A stretch of DNA of 64,000 bases. It comes from Crambe crambe (Eukaryota > Porifera > Demospongiae > Poecilosclerida > Crambeidae). Positions within the stretch are counted from its first letter, which is position 1. The number at the start of each line of letters is the position of its first letter. Location: the NCBI GenBank assembly GCA_963924555.1, contig OZ004590.1:7184001-7248000 (forward strand), written 5' to 3'. The notes below the pieces were generated by a model. It saw nothing but the letters and a program-made list of their open reading frames with translations. It was not told the DNA's origin and made no database searches. The translations under genes and the position numbers were made by a program. Positions 24,304 through 42,544 of this stretch are shown piece by piece.

Positions 24304-27300
24304 CTATTGTAGCAGTATTTTAACTTCTTCAAGAGGTGCACACAGTCTGATTTCTTTCTCTTCTGAAAGCTCCATGATTTTTTCCAGTTCATGTGGCACC
24401 AACTGCACTGCATCCATGTAAAGAACCTGTGATGCAAACAAACACTTCAAGGCTGCTTCATGTTTATAGGTGATTTAATGTACCTTTGACCAGGGACAGT
24501 TATGCACTGCTTGATAAAAAACTTCCATAACTCTTTTAGGGTCACAATACATCTTCAATAAAGAAAATAGTAAATACAAACTAAGTTGCCATTGTAGCAA
24601 GTAAGACTCACTTGAAGAGAGAGATAAATCCTCCAGAGCAAAGGACAATGACGTGCATTATCTGAGGTTGAAGCTCTGTTCAGGAGACCCATTATCCTAC
24701 GGACAGTGCCTATAGAACTCTCCTCCACTTCCCGATCTTGTCTGCTGGTCACTCGAGCATACCTGTCTAACTCTGAGACCACAGCAAACAGCCATGGAAG
24801 AGGTGTGCCAGCCCGAGGGGCAGTTCTGTCAAAGTGGCGTCTCATGCAACCACTGATGAAGGTCTGACGCTCGTTTCTGATGAATGCAGTCATGAATGAG
24901 GGGTCATTGGGAAATAATTCTAAAGCCTCTTCCAAGAGTTTCCTGGAGAGAGAAGGTGTTACCAAGTGGGAATGTGAACACTCTTCAAGCAGTTTCAGTT
25001 TTCTGGAGTAAACTTTCTTCAAACAGTGTAGGATAGACGTCTTACCCTGGCCATTGTCATGCATTTCCTCGAGATAGAGTTTCAGTCTTTCTACACTCTC
25101 ATCAAAGACTTTCAATGCATCAGTAAGACCTCGAGTGGCATACTCAAAATAGGCACAACAGAGGACACTATAAACTGCTCCTGTTAGGTCACCTTCCAAG
25201 GAACTGGTCATCTGGTTAAAATATGAACGTGCTTTGAGGAGCCTTGCTGGAGAGGGAGCTGAACTGGCAGGGGGAGAGTTCTTCCCCTCTGCAAGACACA
25301 CGAGAGCGTGGAGAGTGAGAGTGGGATCTCTTTCAACGTCACCCCACAGACTTTTATTCAGTCCCAAGAAGCACTCACACAAAGTCGAGCAGAGACTAGC
25401 ATCAGGTGTGACTTGCTGGGCAAGGATAGACTGGTATAGTTTCCTGGACTCCTTGAAGTTTCCAACAGAGTATTCAAACACAGCATACCAGTTCCACAAG
25501 GCCAGGTCATTACGGTGCTGGTCAAGTCGAAGAAAGGATTTTAAAAGTTTATGGATCATACGAATTTCATTCTTCAGGTCTTGCCTTGGTACAATTTCAC
25601 CAGAAGGCTGGGAATGGTTCTCAATAAGTTGGCTGAAAAGAAATGAGAGCCAGATGAGCGCTAGTTGTGTTTGGTGATCTGGAGTGAGTAGCAGACTGAG
25701 GGATTGGTTGCAAACGTTCGATATGAAATTGGACATCGCTGAGGTTCTAGTGGGGGACTTATAATATGGAGTGCGAGAAAGAACCTGTTTTGTGAAGGAA
25801 GTGGCAAAATCAGTAAGAGAAGATGCTGGAGGGAAGAAACAAGTGAGGCCTAAACCACGAGGAACAACCGCAAGATCAAATGTAGTCATGTTTGTGCCTT
25901 CAAGGAAAGGTGAGAACAACACAGGTGAAATCTCACACATTGCTTCCAAGTTGAGTGAGAAGGTGACAGGAGACTGGAATGGTGTGTACACAGGTGCGCC
26001 CAGGAAACTCAGGAATGACCAAACAAGTTTCAACTTTAAGTCCGGGTCAGTGATCAGGAACAGGGTTTGAGAAACATCATCAAACGTCACCATCCGATCT
26101 GGATCTGAACAATCCTCAACATCCGTTTGTTCTTCTGTGCTATCAGGTTGCCATGGGAGGCAATTAGTAACCATGCGACAGTCTTCCAGCGTCAGCCATG
26201 CCTTAGCAAGAGATAGTCCGGATATAAGATCAACTTCAAAATTGTCATCTTTCGCTTTCATTTCCTCGTTTTCATTCTTCATTGATGGGCCTGTCAAGTG
26301 AGGTATTAATCCCATGGCTGTATCTCTGTTTTTGGTCCAACTGTTCCAACCGACAGCACCATTCTCACCAAATCTAGAAGCACCACTGTCCCAGAAAGGC
26401 TCAAAGAATTCTTTCATGGACTGCACAGAGAGGTCTCCGTTGCCCAACTCTGAGGGAACACAGAGATTGAACTCGATCAGTGCTTGGTAGCAAGCAACAG
26501 CTCTTTCAGAAAGGCCTACTTCTTTGAGAAAATTACAGAAAAGAGAGAAGATAGTTAGCAAGTAAGATGGGGTATTGGGAAGAGGGTGGTGAGATTTCAA
26601 TGTCCCTTGAAGTATAGATGACAGGGTTGTAATGGACTTTGTGAACAGAGATATGAGAGAGCTGGTGCCAAAGGAAGCAAAGTTGGTCTGGCAGAAATGA
26701 ATATAGTGCAACCACAACACAGGCTTGTTCGGGTGGTGGAAAATTATGTCCTTCCACTTTTTGACAAGTTTGTCACTTGGCCATACTTCCTGCACTAAGG
26801 ACATATGGTCAATCAGCAACTCCTCAGACGTTGGATTGTGTTCCAAGGCTCTCTCGAGGATGGCTATCTTACGCTCAGAGAGAGCTCGCTTCTTGCGGCC
26901 AATGTTCTCACTGGTTTCTCCAGGAAGATGTCCCCATTCGAGCAGCTGGTCCTGGAAAGCTAAAAACTCTAACCACAGAGAGACATTGTGGGGCTGCTCA
27001 AGGAGCGAGCGATTGTATTCTCCCGTTAACTTGCTCATATATCGCTCCACTGTCAAACTACTAGAATCCTCTTTCTTTTGAGCAACGGTGCTGTTCTCCA
27101 CCTTGATGAAATCCGAGAGACACTCCATCCCCGAACTCCTGGTCTTGCTCACAATTGTGATATCACTTGGTGAATGTTTGAGCCTGCCTGTGAAATACCT
27201 CATTCCTTGTTCTGCCATTTTTCGCTTCTTCTTTTTGCTCAATTTGCTCCTCCCATCAGTCCACTTCAACTGTTGGTAAGGTCTGAGACCAAGACAATCA

Positions 27301-27750
27301 AACCTCCTTCTGTATATTGCCACGTTTCCACTATACACACTTTCATACTGCAAGTTCTCAGTGTCTGGCTTACAGTCTATCTCATATAATATGTCCTTTT
27401 CACTCGAGCATTCTGGTTTAACTCTGATAGAGGACGCAGTGCTTTTCTTCTTGTGTCTCTTTGGCTCTGGAGTCGAGTCATAGTCACTACTGGAGCTGCT
27501 TATGACCTCATCCTCATCTGATTCTCCAGGACTGATAGCACTGGGGTTGTACAACCAACTCAACTCCTCCTTCCCCTGTGGACTGGATTCATCTGCTTGG
27601 AGGAACCCTAGTAAATTTTAATGAGCCGATTTATACTTAGTCCTAACCTAGAGTGGTTTCTAGATCAGCAGAGGGAAAGAGAGCCCCTGTTCGGTGCTCT
27701 GATGGGCTTGGTCCAGCATCTTCGGCAGCAGCTGGGAACAAGGAAGCCAT
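24304..27750 (-). CDS. NRDE2: NRDE2 homologue, nuclear RNA surveillance factor (1096 aa)
   Basis: NRDE2 is a nuclear HAT-repeat protein that partners with the MTR4 exosome helicase and is linked to nuclear RNAi and splicing fidelity. Exons 27750-27648, 27607-24612, 24552-24484 and 24426-24304 join in phase. Almost the whole protein lies in one 2,996-bp exon. The first exon begins MASLFPA, like the vertebrate start, and is joined by a 40-nt intron. Landmarks include KEELSWLYNPS, the basic KKKKRK stretch, RYFTGRLKH, SLWLEFLAFQDQ, KKRALSERKIAILERALE, HPNKPVLWLHYIHFCQ and EFFEPFWDSG, followed by helical repeats to the C terminus. Length is close to the human protein (about 1,160). It starts 80 bp after the NDUFV2 stop on the same strand, and that gap contains a TTTTTGTGTTTAG sequence resembling a 3' splice site. 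Confidence 0.93.
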
Positions 27751-27830
27751 TATTCGGTAAGAATCGTCAAAATAAACATTTAAACTATGAACTTTATAGT
27801 GAACCTAAACACAAAAAGATAGAATTATTA

Positions 27831-28574
27831 TTAAAGATCTTCCCGGAGTCCAAATCCAGGGCCTTTGGGGGGTTCAGTTAATGTAGTGAGTCCTGTGATG
27901 GGCTCAGCTGCATATCTTCCGTTGTAAGGTCCAGCCTTGGGGACAGTACCAGCCTTGAGTTGGTCTAGAATCAACTCAGTGTCCTTAACAGTGAGATCTT
28001 CATAGTAGTTATCATTTATCTGTATCATGGGGGCATTGACGCATGCCCCCAGGCACTCTACTTCAGTTAGCGTGAAGAGGCCATCAGAGGTGGTTTCCCC
28101 CACTTCAATGCCTAGCTTATTCTTGATGGCATTGAGGATTCCTGTTGAGTTGCAGAGCATGCAGGGGGTAGTGGTGCAGATTTGAATGTGATACTTCCCC
28201 ACTGGGTTGCGGTTGAACATGGTGTAGAATGTGGCCACCTCGTACACTCTCATTTTAGACATTCCCAGTAATTTTGCAATACTGTTCATCACTGATATTG
28301 GTAGCCATCCATGCTGTCGCTGAGCAAGGTCCAGCACTGGGATAACAGCGGCTGCTTTGTGGCCCTCAGGGTAGTTAGCTACTATACCTTCAACTCGTTT
28401 CAAGTTCTCTGCTGTGAATTCAAATGGAGTGTCTGGGTTGTTTTCTGGGGTGTCTCTGTGGACAAAAAGCTGGCCATCTCCCCCTCTCGCTGTGGAAGTA
28501 GTGTGTATTTGAGATCTCAGACCTCTTCCTAAATAACGCACACCTCTAGCTGTAAAGATGCCTCTTAGAGCCAT
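27831..28574 (-). CDS. NDUFV2: NADH dehydrogenase (ubiquinone) flavoprotein 2, 24-kDa subunit (247 aa)
   Basis: This nuclear-encoded subunit of the complex I N-module carries the N1a [2Fe-2S] cluster in the mitochondrial matrix. It is a single open frame. The start at 28574 was chosen because [17 protein letters not shown] then gives a basic, acid-free mitochondrial presequence; an upstream in-frame extension to 28727 lacks this logic. The core is highly conserved ([32 protein letters not shown]). The cluster cysteines are visible as C-x4-C in CTTTPC and C-x3-C in CLGAC. The absence of introns is unusual among its intron-rich neighbours. It is divergent from EEF1G, with 177 bp between start codons. 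Confidence 0.96.
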   Translation of the reverse strand: MALRGIFTARGVRYLGRGLRSQIHTTSTARGGDGQLFVHRDTPENNPDTPFEFTAENLKRVEGIVANYPEGHKAAAVIPVLDLAQRQHGWLPISVMNSIAKLLGMSKMRVYEVATFYTMFNRNPVGKYHIQICTTTPCMLCNSTGILNAIKNKLGIEVGETTSDGLFTLTEVECLGACVNAPMIQINDNYYEDLTVKDTELILDQLKAGTVPKAGPYNGRYAAEPITGLTTLTEPPKGPGFGLREDL

Positions 28575-28751
28575 AGTTAAACGATGAGTCGTTACTGAAT
28601 ACAAGGTATGACCAAGAAGAGCAGGTGAATCCTTAACAGAAGTCAGCACAGAGATGCTCTCGAAAATTAAAACCAAAGAAAAAACCACACCCACTCTCTT
28701 TCTAATTATTCTATTGCGCATGTTCAATAATAGCTAAAGAGAAGAATAAGC

Positions 28752-30696
28752 ATGGCAGGGGTGAGTATGATATAAATCTAATTACTGCACAGCCATCTCT
28801 TTACGTGATAGAACAATTACCGTATAATGACATGCAATTTAGATTCATTTTTTATCCCTTTCTGAGTATGTTACCATGAGTGTTGGTTTTTACTCCAATG
28901 CAATCTTCTTCTCTGGTACAGACCCTGTACACATATCCAGAAAGTTTTCGAGCTGCTAAGGCCCTCATTGCTGCCCAGTACAGTGAAACATCAATAAAGG
29001 TAGTCAGTGAACCACCTCAGTTCATACTTGGTACTACTAACACGACACCAGAGTTTTTAGCCAAATTCCCTCTGGGAAAAGTGAGTTTTGCATGGGGCAG
29101 CTTAAGTTGTGGTTATGTGACAAGCTCTTACAATTAGGTGCCAGCTTTTGAGTGTACTGATGGATCGCCCATTTACGAGAGCAATGCTATTGCTTATTAC
29201 TGTGAGTTATCACAAGCAGCGCAGTATGTATTGTACAACTCATCAATGGTGATTGCATTGTAGTGGCAAATGAGCAGCTGAGAGGAAGTGCCAGTGACTT
29301 AACAGCTGCCCTTGTTCAGCAGTATGTCAACTTTGCAGACAATGAGATCCTGCCAGCTGCTTGCACTTGGACCTTCCCCACCCTTGGAATCATGCAATAT
29401 AATAAACAAGTGAGCATTCAAGGAAGGAAGGAAGGAGGGAGGGAGGGAGAGAGAGAGAGAGAGAGGAAACTTGACACATCTTTTCTCAGGCCACAGAAGG
29501 AGCACAAGAATCAATCAAGAAATCGCTCTCAGTCTTGAACAAGGCACTGGAAACACGCACCTTCTTGGTGGGAGAGAGAATTTCTCTTGCAGATATTACA
29601 TGTGTGTGCAATCTTCTGCTTCTTTACAAACAAGTTAGTGACATGGACTTTTAGGACAACATCAAGCACTAGCCCCCCAAATCTTTCAGAACTAACCTGC
29701 TACATTAAGCTCCCTGGGGGTGTTTTTAGCCTTTGATCGCTTTACATGCATGTGTGTAGGTGTTGGACCCACCCCTCAGAGGACCTTATGGCAATGTAAA
29801 TAGATGGTTCATAACTTGCATCAATCAGCCAGAGTTCAAAGCAGTGCTGGGAGAGGTCAACCTCTGTGAGAAAATGGCTTCGTTTGATGGTATGTCCATC
29901 GATGATTATCCATGTTATGTAAAGTGAGTCATTTTTGTGAATAGCAAAACGCTACAACGAGTTATTCCCAAAGAAAGAAAAGGAGGACAAAGCGAAGAAG
30001 GAGAAAGTTGAAAGCAAGAAAGAGAAATCCAAACCCAAGAAGAAGGAGCCTGAACCCAAAGATGAAGAGGAGGAAGAAGAAAAGCCATTGGAGCCTGCGA
30101 AAAAATTTGTCGATCCTTACCTTAGCTTGCCAAAGAGGTGAGTTGTGGATATATGCAAGTCTCAAAAGTGCTATATATCCTTCTTTCCTTAAAGTCCTTT
30201 TGTGTTGGATGCTTTTAAACGATGTTTCTCAAATGAGGATATTGAAACAAAGGCCATTCCTTACTTTTGGGAGAATTTTGACAAGGAAGGGTGGAGCCTG
30301 TGGAAGGCGACTTATAAATACAATCAAGACTTGAGGATGGACTTTATGGCTAGCAATCTCGTTTCTGGCATGTTCCAAAGATTGGAAAAGATGCGGAAAT
30401 ATGCATTTGGTGCCATTGTGATACTGGGCGAGAGTTTCAAACTCAGCGTAGAGGGGGTGTGGCTAATGAGAGGACAAGAACTGGCATTCAATGTGAGATT
30501 TCTGTAATATTAATTATTTTTGGGGATGTGGCTGATCTTTCTGTCATAGCTGGTGGAGGACTGGAATATAGATGCCCCATCTTATGATTTCACAAAGTTG
30601 GATCCAGATAATGAAGAAGATCGGAAAACCTTCAATAAGTATCTGATTATGAAGGACTTGGGTCAAGAATTGGCTGATGGAAAGATATATAAATGA
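28752..30696 (+). CDS. EEF1G: Translation elongation factor 1 gamma (429 aa, 9 exons)
   Basis: eEF1G is the scaffold of the eEF1B guanine-exchange complex that recycles eEF1A-GTP in translation elongation. Exons: 28752-28760 (9 nt, encoding only MAG), 28922-29080, 29138-29201, 29264-29409, 29490-29633, 29760-29889, 29945-30137, 30195-30492 and 30550-30696, all in phase. The N-terminal half is a glutathione-transferase fold ([35 protein letters not shown]). A Lys/Glu-rich linker follows, then the conserved C-terminal EF1G domain ([34 protein letters not shown]). Length matches the family (about 430-437). It converges on TMEM234 with only 71 bp between stop codons. Confidence 0.97.
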
Positions 30697-30767
30697 ACTC
30701 TTTAGTCCTTTTTTAGAAGTTAATATACCTGAAATGAAATTTTTGTCAGTTTTGTGTGTGGTGTAGT

Positions 30768-31166
30768 TCATAATTTTGATATAATACAGAGTGATATGCC
30801 AAGCAACACAAGCACTATACCCCCATAAGTCCAGTAGGAAGAGATGGGCTCCCCTAACAGCCTCCCAAACAAGGTTGTAAATAGGAAAGTTAGTGAGTTG
30901 GTTATGGGGACTGCAAGGGTTAGGTCTGCCCGTCCAACAGTCATGTAGTACAATACTGCTCCCATTTGGTTCACAGAAAAAGGCACCATGTACCGCCAGT
31001 TCAAACCAAGAAACTTCATTTCCAGAAGAAACTGAAAAATTCTGTTCGGATGCTTCACGTTTTCTATTCCTGCAGCTCCTCTCTTGAGCAGAGGGTTGGT
31101 GGCACCCCACAAAAGACCCACCAGGACGAAATAGGCAGCATTTTCTACATGGTCACCAGTATGCAT
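30768..31166 (-). CDS. TMEM234: TMEM234-like small multi-pass membrane protein (132 aa)
   Basis: This single-exon gene encodes about four hydrophobic segments with the family landmarks LLWGATNPLLKRG, MVPFSVNQMGAVLYY, DLTLAVPITNS, LGEPIS and a C-terminal GGIVLVLLGISLCI. The EamA/DMT-type half-transporter fold is known for this family. Vertebrate TMEM234 has been linked to the kidney filtration barrier, but its molecular role is unknown. The start codon is 79 bp from the divergent AQR start, and the stop is 71 bp from the convergent EEF1G stop. A longer overlapping frame in another register (30544-31110) is a shadow. Confidence 0.88.
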   Translation of the reverse strand: MHTGDHVENAAYFVLVGLLWGATNPLLKRGAAGIENVKHPNRIFQFLLEMKFLGLNWRYMVPFSVNQMGAVLYYMTVGRADLTLAVPITNSLTFLFTTLFGRLLGEPISSYWTYGGIVLVLLGISLCIISKL

Positions 31167-31245
31167 GGCTAATGGTGTGCACTATTTGGAATATATCCCT
31201 GCGCGTTATTTGGAATAAATTACTCGTGCTGGCTGCTGATATAAG

Positions 31246-38552
<7,307 letters not shown>

Positions 38553-39266
38553 ATCTCCAATGTTATCAAAAATTCAGTAAATTTTGTAGGGGAACAAAAT
38601 GTGCATCATCTGATCATTCTCATGTGAGTGACAAATGTTTCATGCGCATGCGCACTCGAGAATTCCTCGTAGTCCGGAATTTCATTCTGGGACGTGGATG
38701 GCAACTGACTGAATAGCCAATGTTATCAATATCTACCTATTCAAATAATGCATGGTGGGTATAGAATCCCACAAAGAGAAGTGACACAATCACCAAAAGA
38801 AGAGCAAATGTTTGTGTTTGAAAGACTGTACGGTCAATTATTTTATCCTGGATTCCCAAAAATCACTGTGAGAAGCTTAATAGCTGATTCCAATTATTTT
38901 TTTAAAAACAAAAAAAAACAAGTTACTCAATTCTCAGTGTGTGCATCATGCATAGCTAGCTATTTCTGTAATAGCTAGCAGAGAGTAGACTCATTGAATG
39001 GTTTGACAAGTGACTGTCAGGCATTGAAAACTCTGATCTCCCCAGGGAGTGACAATTGTGTCTTGAGGGGTCTACACGGAACCTCAAAATAAACTTTGGG
39101 ATTCTGGAACTACAGCATATAATAGTTATTGTGTTACTGTCCTGTAGAATAATAGCTAGCTGTAACACTGACTCTTCCACCTATATCTATGAAGACTATA
39201 AAATGGTCTAGCCTTGCATGTGGATGCAGCAATTTGCAGCATCCTTTCAAAGTTGAACTCATAAAC
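38553..39266. other. Intergenic region with duplicated 3'-flank blocks upstream of SSP1
   Basis: A block (CCAATGTTATCAA, ATCATCTGATCATTCTCA, GAGTGACAAA) directly after the AQR stop recurs upstream of the second and third genes of the secreted family. A second copy of ACTGAATAGCCAATGTTATC followed by AATATCTACCTATTCA begins near 38706. An NRF1-like palindrome ATGCGCATGCGCA lies near 38642. No gene is supported. Confidence 0.6.
39197..39203 (+). promoter_or_regulatory. TATA box (TATAAAA) of secreted-protein gene 1
   Basis: TATAAAA lies 64 bp upstream of the chosen ATG (39267). This makes an upstream in-frame ATG (39189) an unlikely start, because it would precede the TATA box. Confidence 0.5.
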
Positions 39267-40136
39267 ATGCAAAAACTTGCTCTTCTTTTGGTGATTGTGT
39301 TGGTCCTCGTGGGATATTCCACACCAGAAGACGCTGGTCATAATGTTGAATCAGTGCAGCAGAAAGTCGGGTCTAATAATTATATTTGGCGTTTAATCTA
39401 TAGTAGACTTAGAGATAGAGATAGTGCTGACGACACGGAGGAATCAAAACTTCGACACATTTTTTTGAATTTACTTGAAAATCGTCAAGATCCTGCCACG
39501 CAAAGGAAATTTGTTCGTTTTATGATAAATTTATTTCGCAAAGAATTTTCTTTCGATTTTTTAAAAACAGATGTAGGGAAAGAAATCTTGCATTTGATCT
39601 CCGAATTTGCACTCAAAGAATTTCCTTTTCTCTTAAATGGTACTTTGAATATGATATGGGGTGGAGGTGGAGACCAGCAGCCTTTGTCCAACAAGAATGA
39701 TGAAGACTTTATGACGGCATTTAAGGATTTTTTGCGTACACAGATAAATTATTTAAATTTTTTTTTTCCTGATGATGTTCTGAATAGAGCTGGAGAGGTC
39801 AAGAATCTGCTACACGCAGTCCTAAAAAGTTTCGGTGAATTCTTCCAATCCATTTTTAATAAAGGGGATGCAGTTGATTCGTTCAAGAATATAATGTGCG
39901 GAATCCTTAATTTTATTAAATATGTTGCTTTCAGCTTTAATGAAGGGGGTGGAGTTGAAGGAACCAGTGATCAATTTCTTGGGCTCCTTTCTAGTCAAGG
40001 AGGTTCTGATGCTGCTGGCAGAGATAATATAAAAGCTGATGAACAACCTGTCAACCGTTCAGTGCTTTTCACCTCTCTCATAATGAGACTCCTTCCTCAG
40101 CTAATGGAGTTCTTCTTACCTGTTCATTGTGGTTGA
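39267..40136 (+). CDS. Secreted helical protein, tandem family member 1 (289 aa), unknown function
   Basis: I do not recognise this family. It is a single exon. The N terminus (MQKLALLLVIVLVLVGYSTP) is a clear signal peptide. The body is rich in Leu, Phe, Asp and Lys and looks mostly alpha-helical, with a Gly-rich interruption near the middle. Towards the C terminus comes the family signature: SSQGGSDAAGRDN, then ADEQ, then an amphipathic/hydrophobic end (SLIMRLLPQLMEFFLP). There is no cysteine framework, no transmembrane helix apart from the signal, and no known domain. Two paralogues follow on the same strand. The start was chosen downstream of the TATA box and by alignment with the signal peptides of the paralogues. 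Function should not be guessed. Confidence 0.75.
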   Translation: MQKLALLLVIVLVLVGYSTPEDAGHNVESVQQKVGSNNYIWRLIYSRLRDRDSADDTEESKLRHIFLNLLENRQDPATQRKFVRFMINLFRKEFSFDFLKTDVGKEILHLISEFALKEFPFLLNGTLNMIWGGGGDQQPLSNKNDEDFMTAFKDFLRTQINYLNFFFPDDVLNRAGEVKNLLHAVLKSFGEFFQSIFNKGDAVDSFKNIMCGILNFIKYVAFSFNEGGGVEGTSDQFLGLLSSQGGSDAAGRDNIKADEQPVNRSVLFTSLIMRLLPQLMEFFLPVHCG

Positions 40137-41194
40137 AGACAACAGACACAGCAAGAACGAGTACTTGTGCAAAAAAAAATTGTGTGTAGTCTATAGCTAC
40201 TTAGAGATAATGTAACTAAATTTTGAAGTTCCATGCATGCAAAAAAGTTGATAAGTAATTAGCTAACTCTGTGGGGAGATCAGGGTTGGTTGGATGCTTG
40301 TATATTTACCCCCTAAACTGCATGCATGCATATTAAGGGGGAAAGTTTTAAAATGTAATTATGACATAGTAGAAATGTACTGATGAAAACTTTGGGACTC
40401 GTACATAATGTCAATACATGTTCAGTCACTGGATGTAAAGTACAGTTCTACACTAGCTGGAAAGAATTGCATGCAGCTGAGCTAGTCACAAAACATGTAG
40501 AGGCTTGCCCTTCTCCTGGGGATTGCATCACTTTTCATCATCTGCACCCACTGTGCAAAAAGAAGGTGATAGATCAATGCTTGCTTTTCATGGAAGTAGA
40601 AACAGAACAAAAAAATATCAAGGAACTAGTTGATGATGCTGATATCAAGAATTACTGCATGCTTGCACTTTTCAATGTCACAATCAAAAGGACTTGAGTC
40701 CTATATAGCTAAATTAGACAACCATGCATGTATTTCTCAAATGTGCACTCATGGTGATCATAATATGCACATTGAGACGACAATGATACCAAAACAATTC
40801 TTTTATTCTTTTGCTTTTTTTTTTGCTTTTTTTTCTTTTTCAATTTAGTGTAATATCAACAACTGCTTGAATAGCCAGTTGTTATTCATGAAGCTATCCA
40901 TCGGGTGACACGATTATGAAAAACTTAGCCATTCTTTTCTTTAAAATAGCTATTAAATACAGCTAAATAGGTACTGCTAATATTAGATATCTAGCTCTAA
41001 CCTAGCAACAAGGACAATACATTTATCTATAGTATTAGTTTCCTCAAAGTCAGGCTTCCACCTCTGCTGGTGATAGCATTAGTGGTTATTCTGCTGCTGC
41101 ACCCTTCATACAAGATGATGCTAAGGAACAGAGGTTCCCTGGTCTTCATGAAAATGTGTTTTGGTAAAGTCGTCGCGTAACAGGGAGTTAAAAG

Positions 41195-41248
41195 TAGTCT
41201 CGTTCCCAGACCAATTTTTTTCTCCCTATGCAATTTGGGACGAGACTA
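41195..41248. mobile_element. 54-bp inverted repeat with TAGTCTCG ends
   Basis: It begins TAGTCTCGTTCCCAGACC and ends GGGACGAGACTA, so the ends are inverted copies. Its termini match the TAGTCT family described at 45180-45792. Flanking target duplication is not recognisable. Confidence 0.55.
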
Positions 41249-41406
41249 GATTTGAAGCAGATGTCCTTATGGAAATTGAATAGCTAATGTCATCAATATC
41301 TACCTATTCAGAAATTATGCATACATCATCTGATCATTCTCAAACTACAAACTATGCTATTATCAATAAACTACCTAGTCAATCACACTGACTCTTAAAA
41401 AGTTTT

Positions 41407-41430
41407 GGGATTCTTCCACCATTCTTATAA
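41407..41430 (+). promoter_or_regulatory. Conserved GGGATTCTTCCAC + TATA block, secreted gene 2
   Basis: GGGATTCTTCCAC is followed after 6 bp by TATAAAG and then TGCACAAG. The same arrangement occurs upstream of gene 3. Confidence 0.55.
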
Positions 41431-41554
41431 AGTGCACAAGTAGGCATCTGACTTAAAATCTTGCAGGGACGATAATAACAATATTATAGCTAGCTTAGCT
41501 TTATATCGGTAGCTGTAAAGTTATCTTATTGACTGCAGCCTTTAAAACACAAAC

Positions 41555-42331
41555 ATGCAAAGGCTTGCTCTTCTTGTGTTGCTTCTCATTGTGGGATATT
41601 CCACACCTACTAAACAAGACGACAGTGGTCACATTGTGAAAAATTTCTTGAATTTTGCGCGCAGATTCCTAAAGCAACTGAATGACAGCTCTTATAAAAA
41701 AGTTATGCCTCATCCATCTGATAGTGCTGAGGACAGAATATTAAAGGGTTTATATCACCTTGGATTTGGTCTTTTTAAAAGTTGGGATCAAGAATTTTTT
41801 CGTTCATTTTTTAATTTTTTGTACGGTAAATTTTCTTCTGCAGGCTTTTTAAGTTTTAATTCATCTGACACAGTTGCAGAGAGAGCATTCAAGATTTTAG
41901 TTCATTTCATAGTCAAATTAATAAAACAAAATCCACCATTGAGTAAAGTTGATTATAAATACCAGTTACTCCAACCGTCCAACAAGAATATTGAAGACCA
42001 TGAAATAGACGAAGATACAGCATTTAAGAATTTAATGCGTGATGGAATAATTTTATTTAGTACATATTCTGATTTGTTGGCTCCTAGATCATCTGATGAT
42101 ATTCTGCTTAAAGAAGCCAAGAAGCTCATCCTCATCGGGCAAAAATGGATAATTAAAAAGTTTCAAGAAGGCTTCGATGAATGGAGTAGAGTTGAAGGAG
42201 GCAACAACCAGTTTCGTGAGCTCGTTTTTGGTCAAGGAAGCACTGATGCTGGTGGCAAGAATCAAGAAGAGAGTATGGAAGCTGATGAGCAGGTTATCCT
42301 TTCAGAGCTTCTTCCCAGGCTCCTCAGCTGA
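41555..42331 (+). CDS. Secreted helical protein, tandem family member 2 (258 aa), C-terminally shortened
   Basis: This is a paralogue of its two neighbours and is also single-exon. The signal peptide MQRLALLVLLLIVGYSTPT is followed by KQDDSGH, as in gene 3. A predicted helical body leads to the family signature (FGQGSTDAGGKN, MEADEQ) and the end LSELLPRLLS. Compared with genes 1 and 3, the hydrophobic tail is cut short. The DNA after the stop still resembles the paralogous tail codons, and an apparent 4-bp deletion just before the stop shifts the frame. The rest of the frame is intact over 250 codons, so the gene is probably functional or only recently damaged. Function unknown. Confidence 0.75.
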   Translation: MQRLALLVLLLIVGYSTPTKQDDSGHIVKNFLNFARRFLKQLNDSSYKKVMPHPSDSAEDRILKGLYHLGFGLFKSWDQEFFRSFFNFLYGKFSSAGFLSFNSSDTVAERAFKILVHFIVKLIKQNPPLSKVDYKYQLLQPSNKNIEDHEIDEDTAFKNLMRDGIILFSTYSDLLAPRSSDDILLKEAKKLILIGQKWIIKKFQEGFDEWSRVEGGNNQFRELVFGQGSTDAGGKNQEESMEADEQVILSELLPRLLS

Positions 42332-42544
42332 TCGAGTTCCTCTTATCTGTAGACAATAATTATTCAAGAATATGTATTCATATAAAAACAGGTTGTGTGT
42401 TCACATAATATACACATTTTTCACTCATGTTTGCTTATAAACCTCTCATTTTTGCTTCTGAATCCTTTGTACTTAAATAAGGGTAACAGTATGTTGTTAA
42501 AAGTGTGGCTATAGATTGATAAAAACTGGGATTTTGCAACTACA

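Larger units (their letters stand above)
40137..41554. other. Intergenic region between secreted-family genes 1 and 2
   Basis: This stretch contains a 104-codon frame at 40383-40697 with six cysteines. It has no recognised similarity, no signal peptide and no splice support, so it is left as an unproven ORF. A 54-bp inverted repeat lies at 41195-41248. The promoter block of gene 2 lies at about 41270-41440, with TATAA at 41426 and the shared word GGGATTCTTCCAC at 41407-41419. Confidence 0.5.

Noticed and set aside
25234..27389. Several plus-strand frames across NRDE2
   Set aside because: Shadows of the long NRDE2 exon on the other strand.
27621..27881. 86-codon plus-strand frame
   Set aside because: Antisense to NRDE2 exon 1 and to the 3' end of NDUFV2, both of which are supported by conserved protein sequence.
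30544..31110. 188-codon minus-strand frame overlapping TMEM234
   Set aside because: TMEM234 in the alternative frame has conserved family motifs; the longer frame has none.
40383..40697. 104-codon cysteine-containing frame between secreted genes 1 and 2
   Set aside because: No signal peptide, recognised domain, splice structure or paralogue; kept only as a remark in the intergenic entry.
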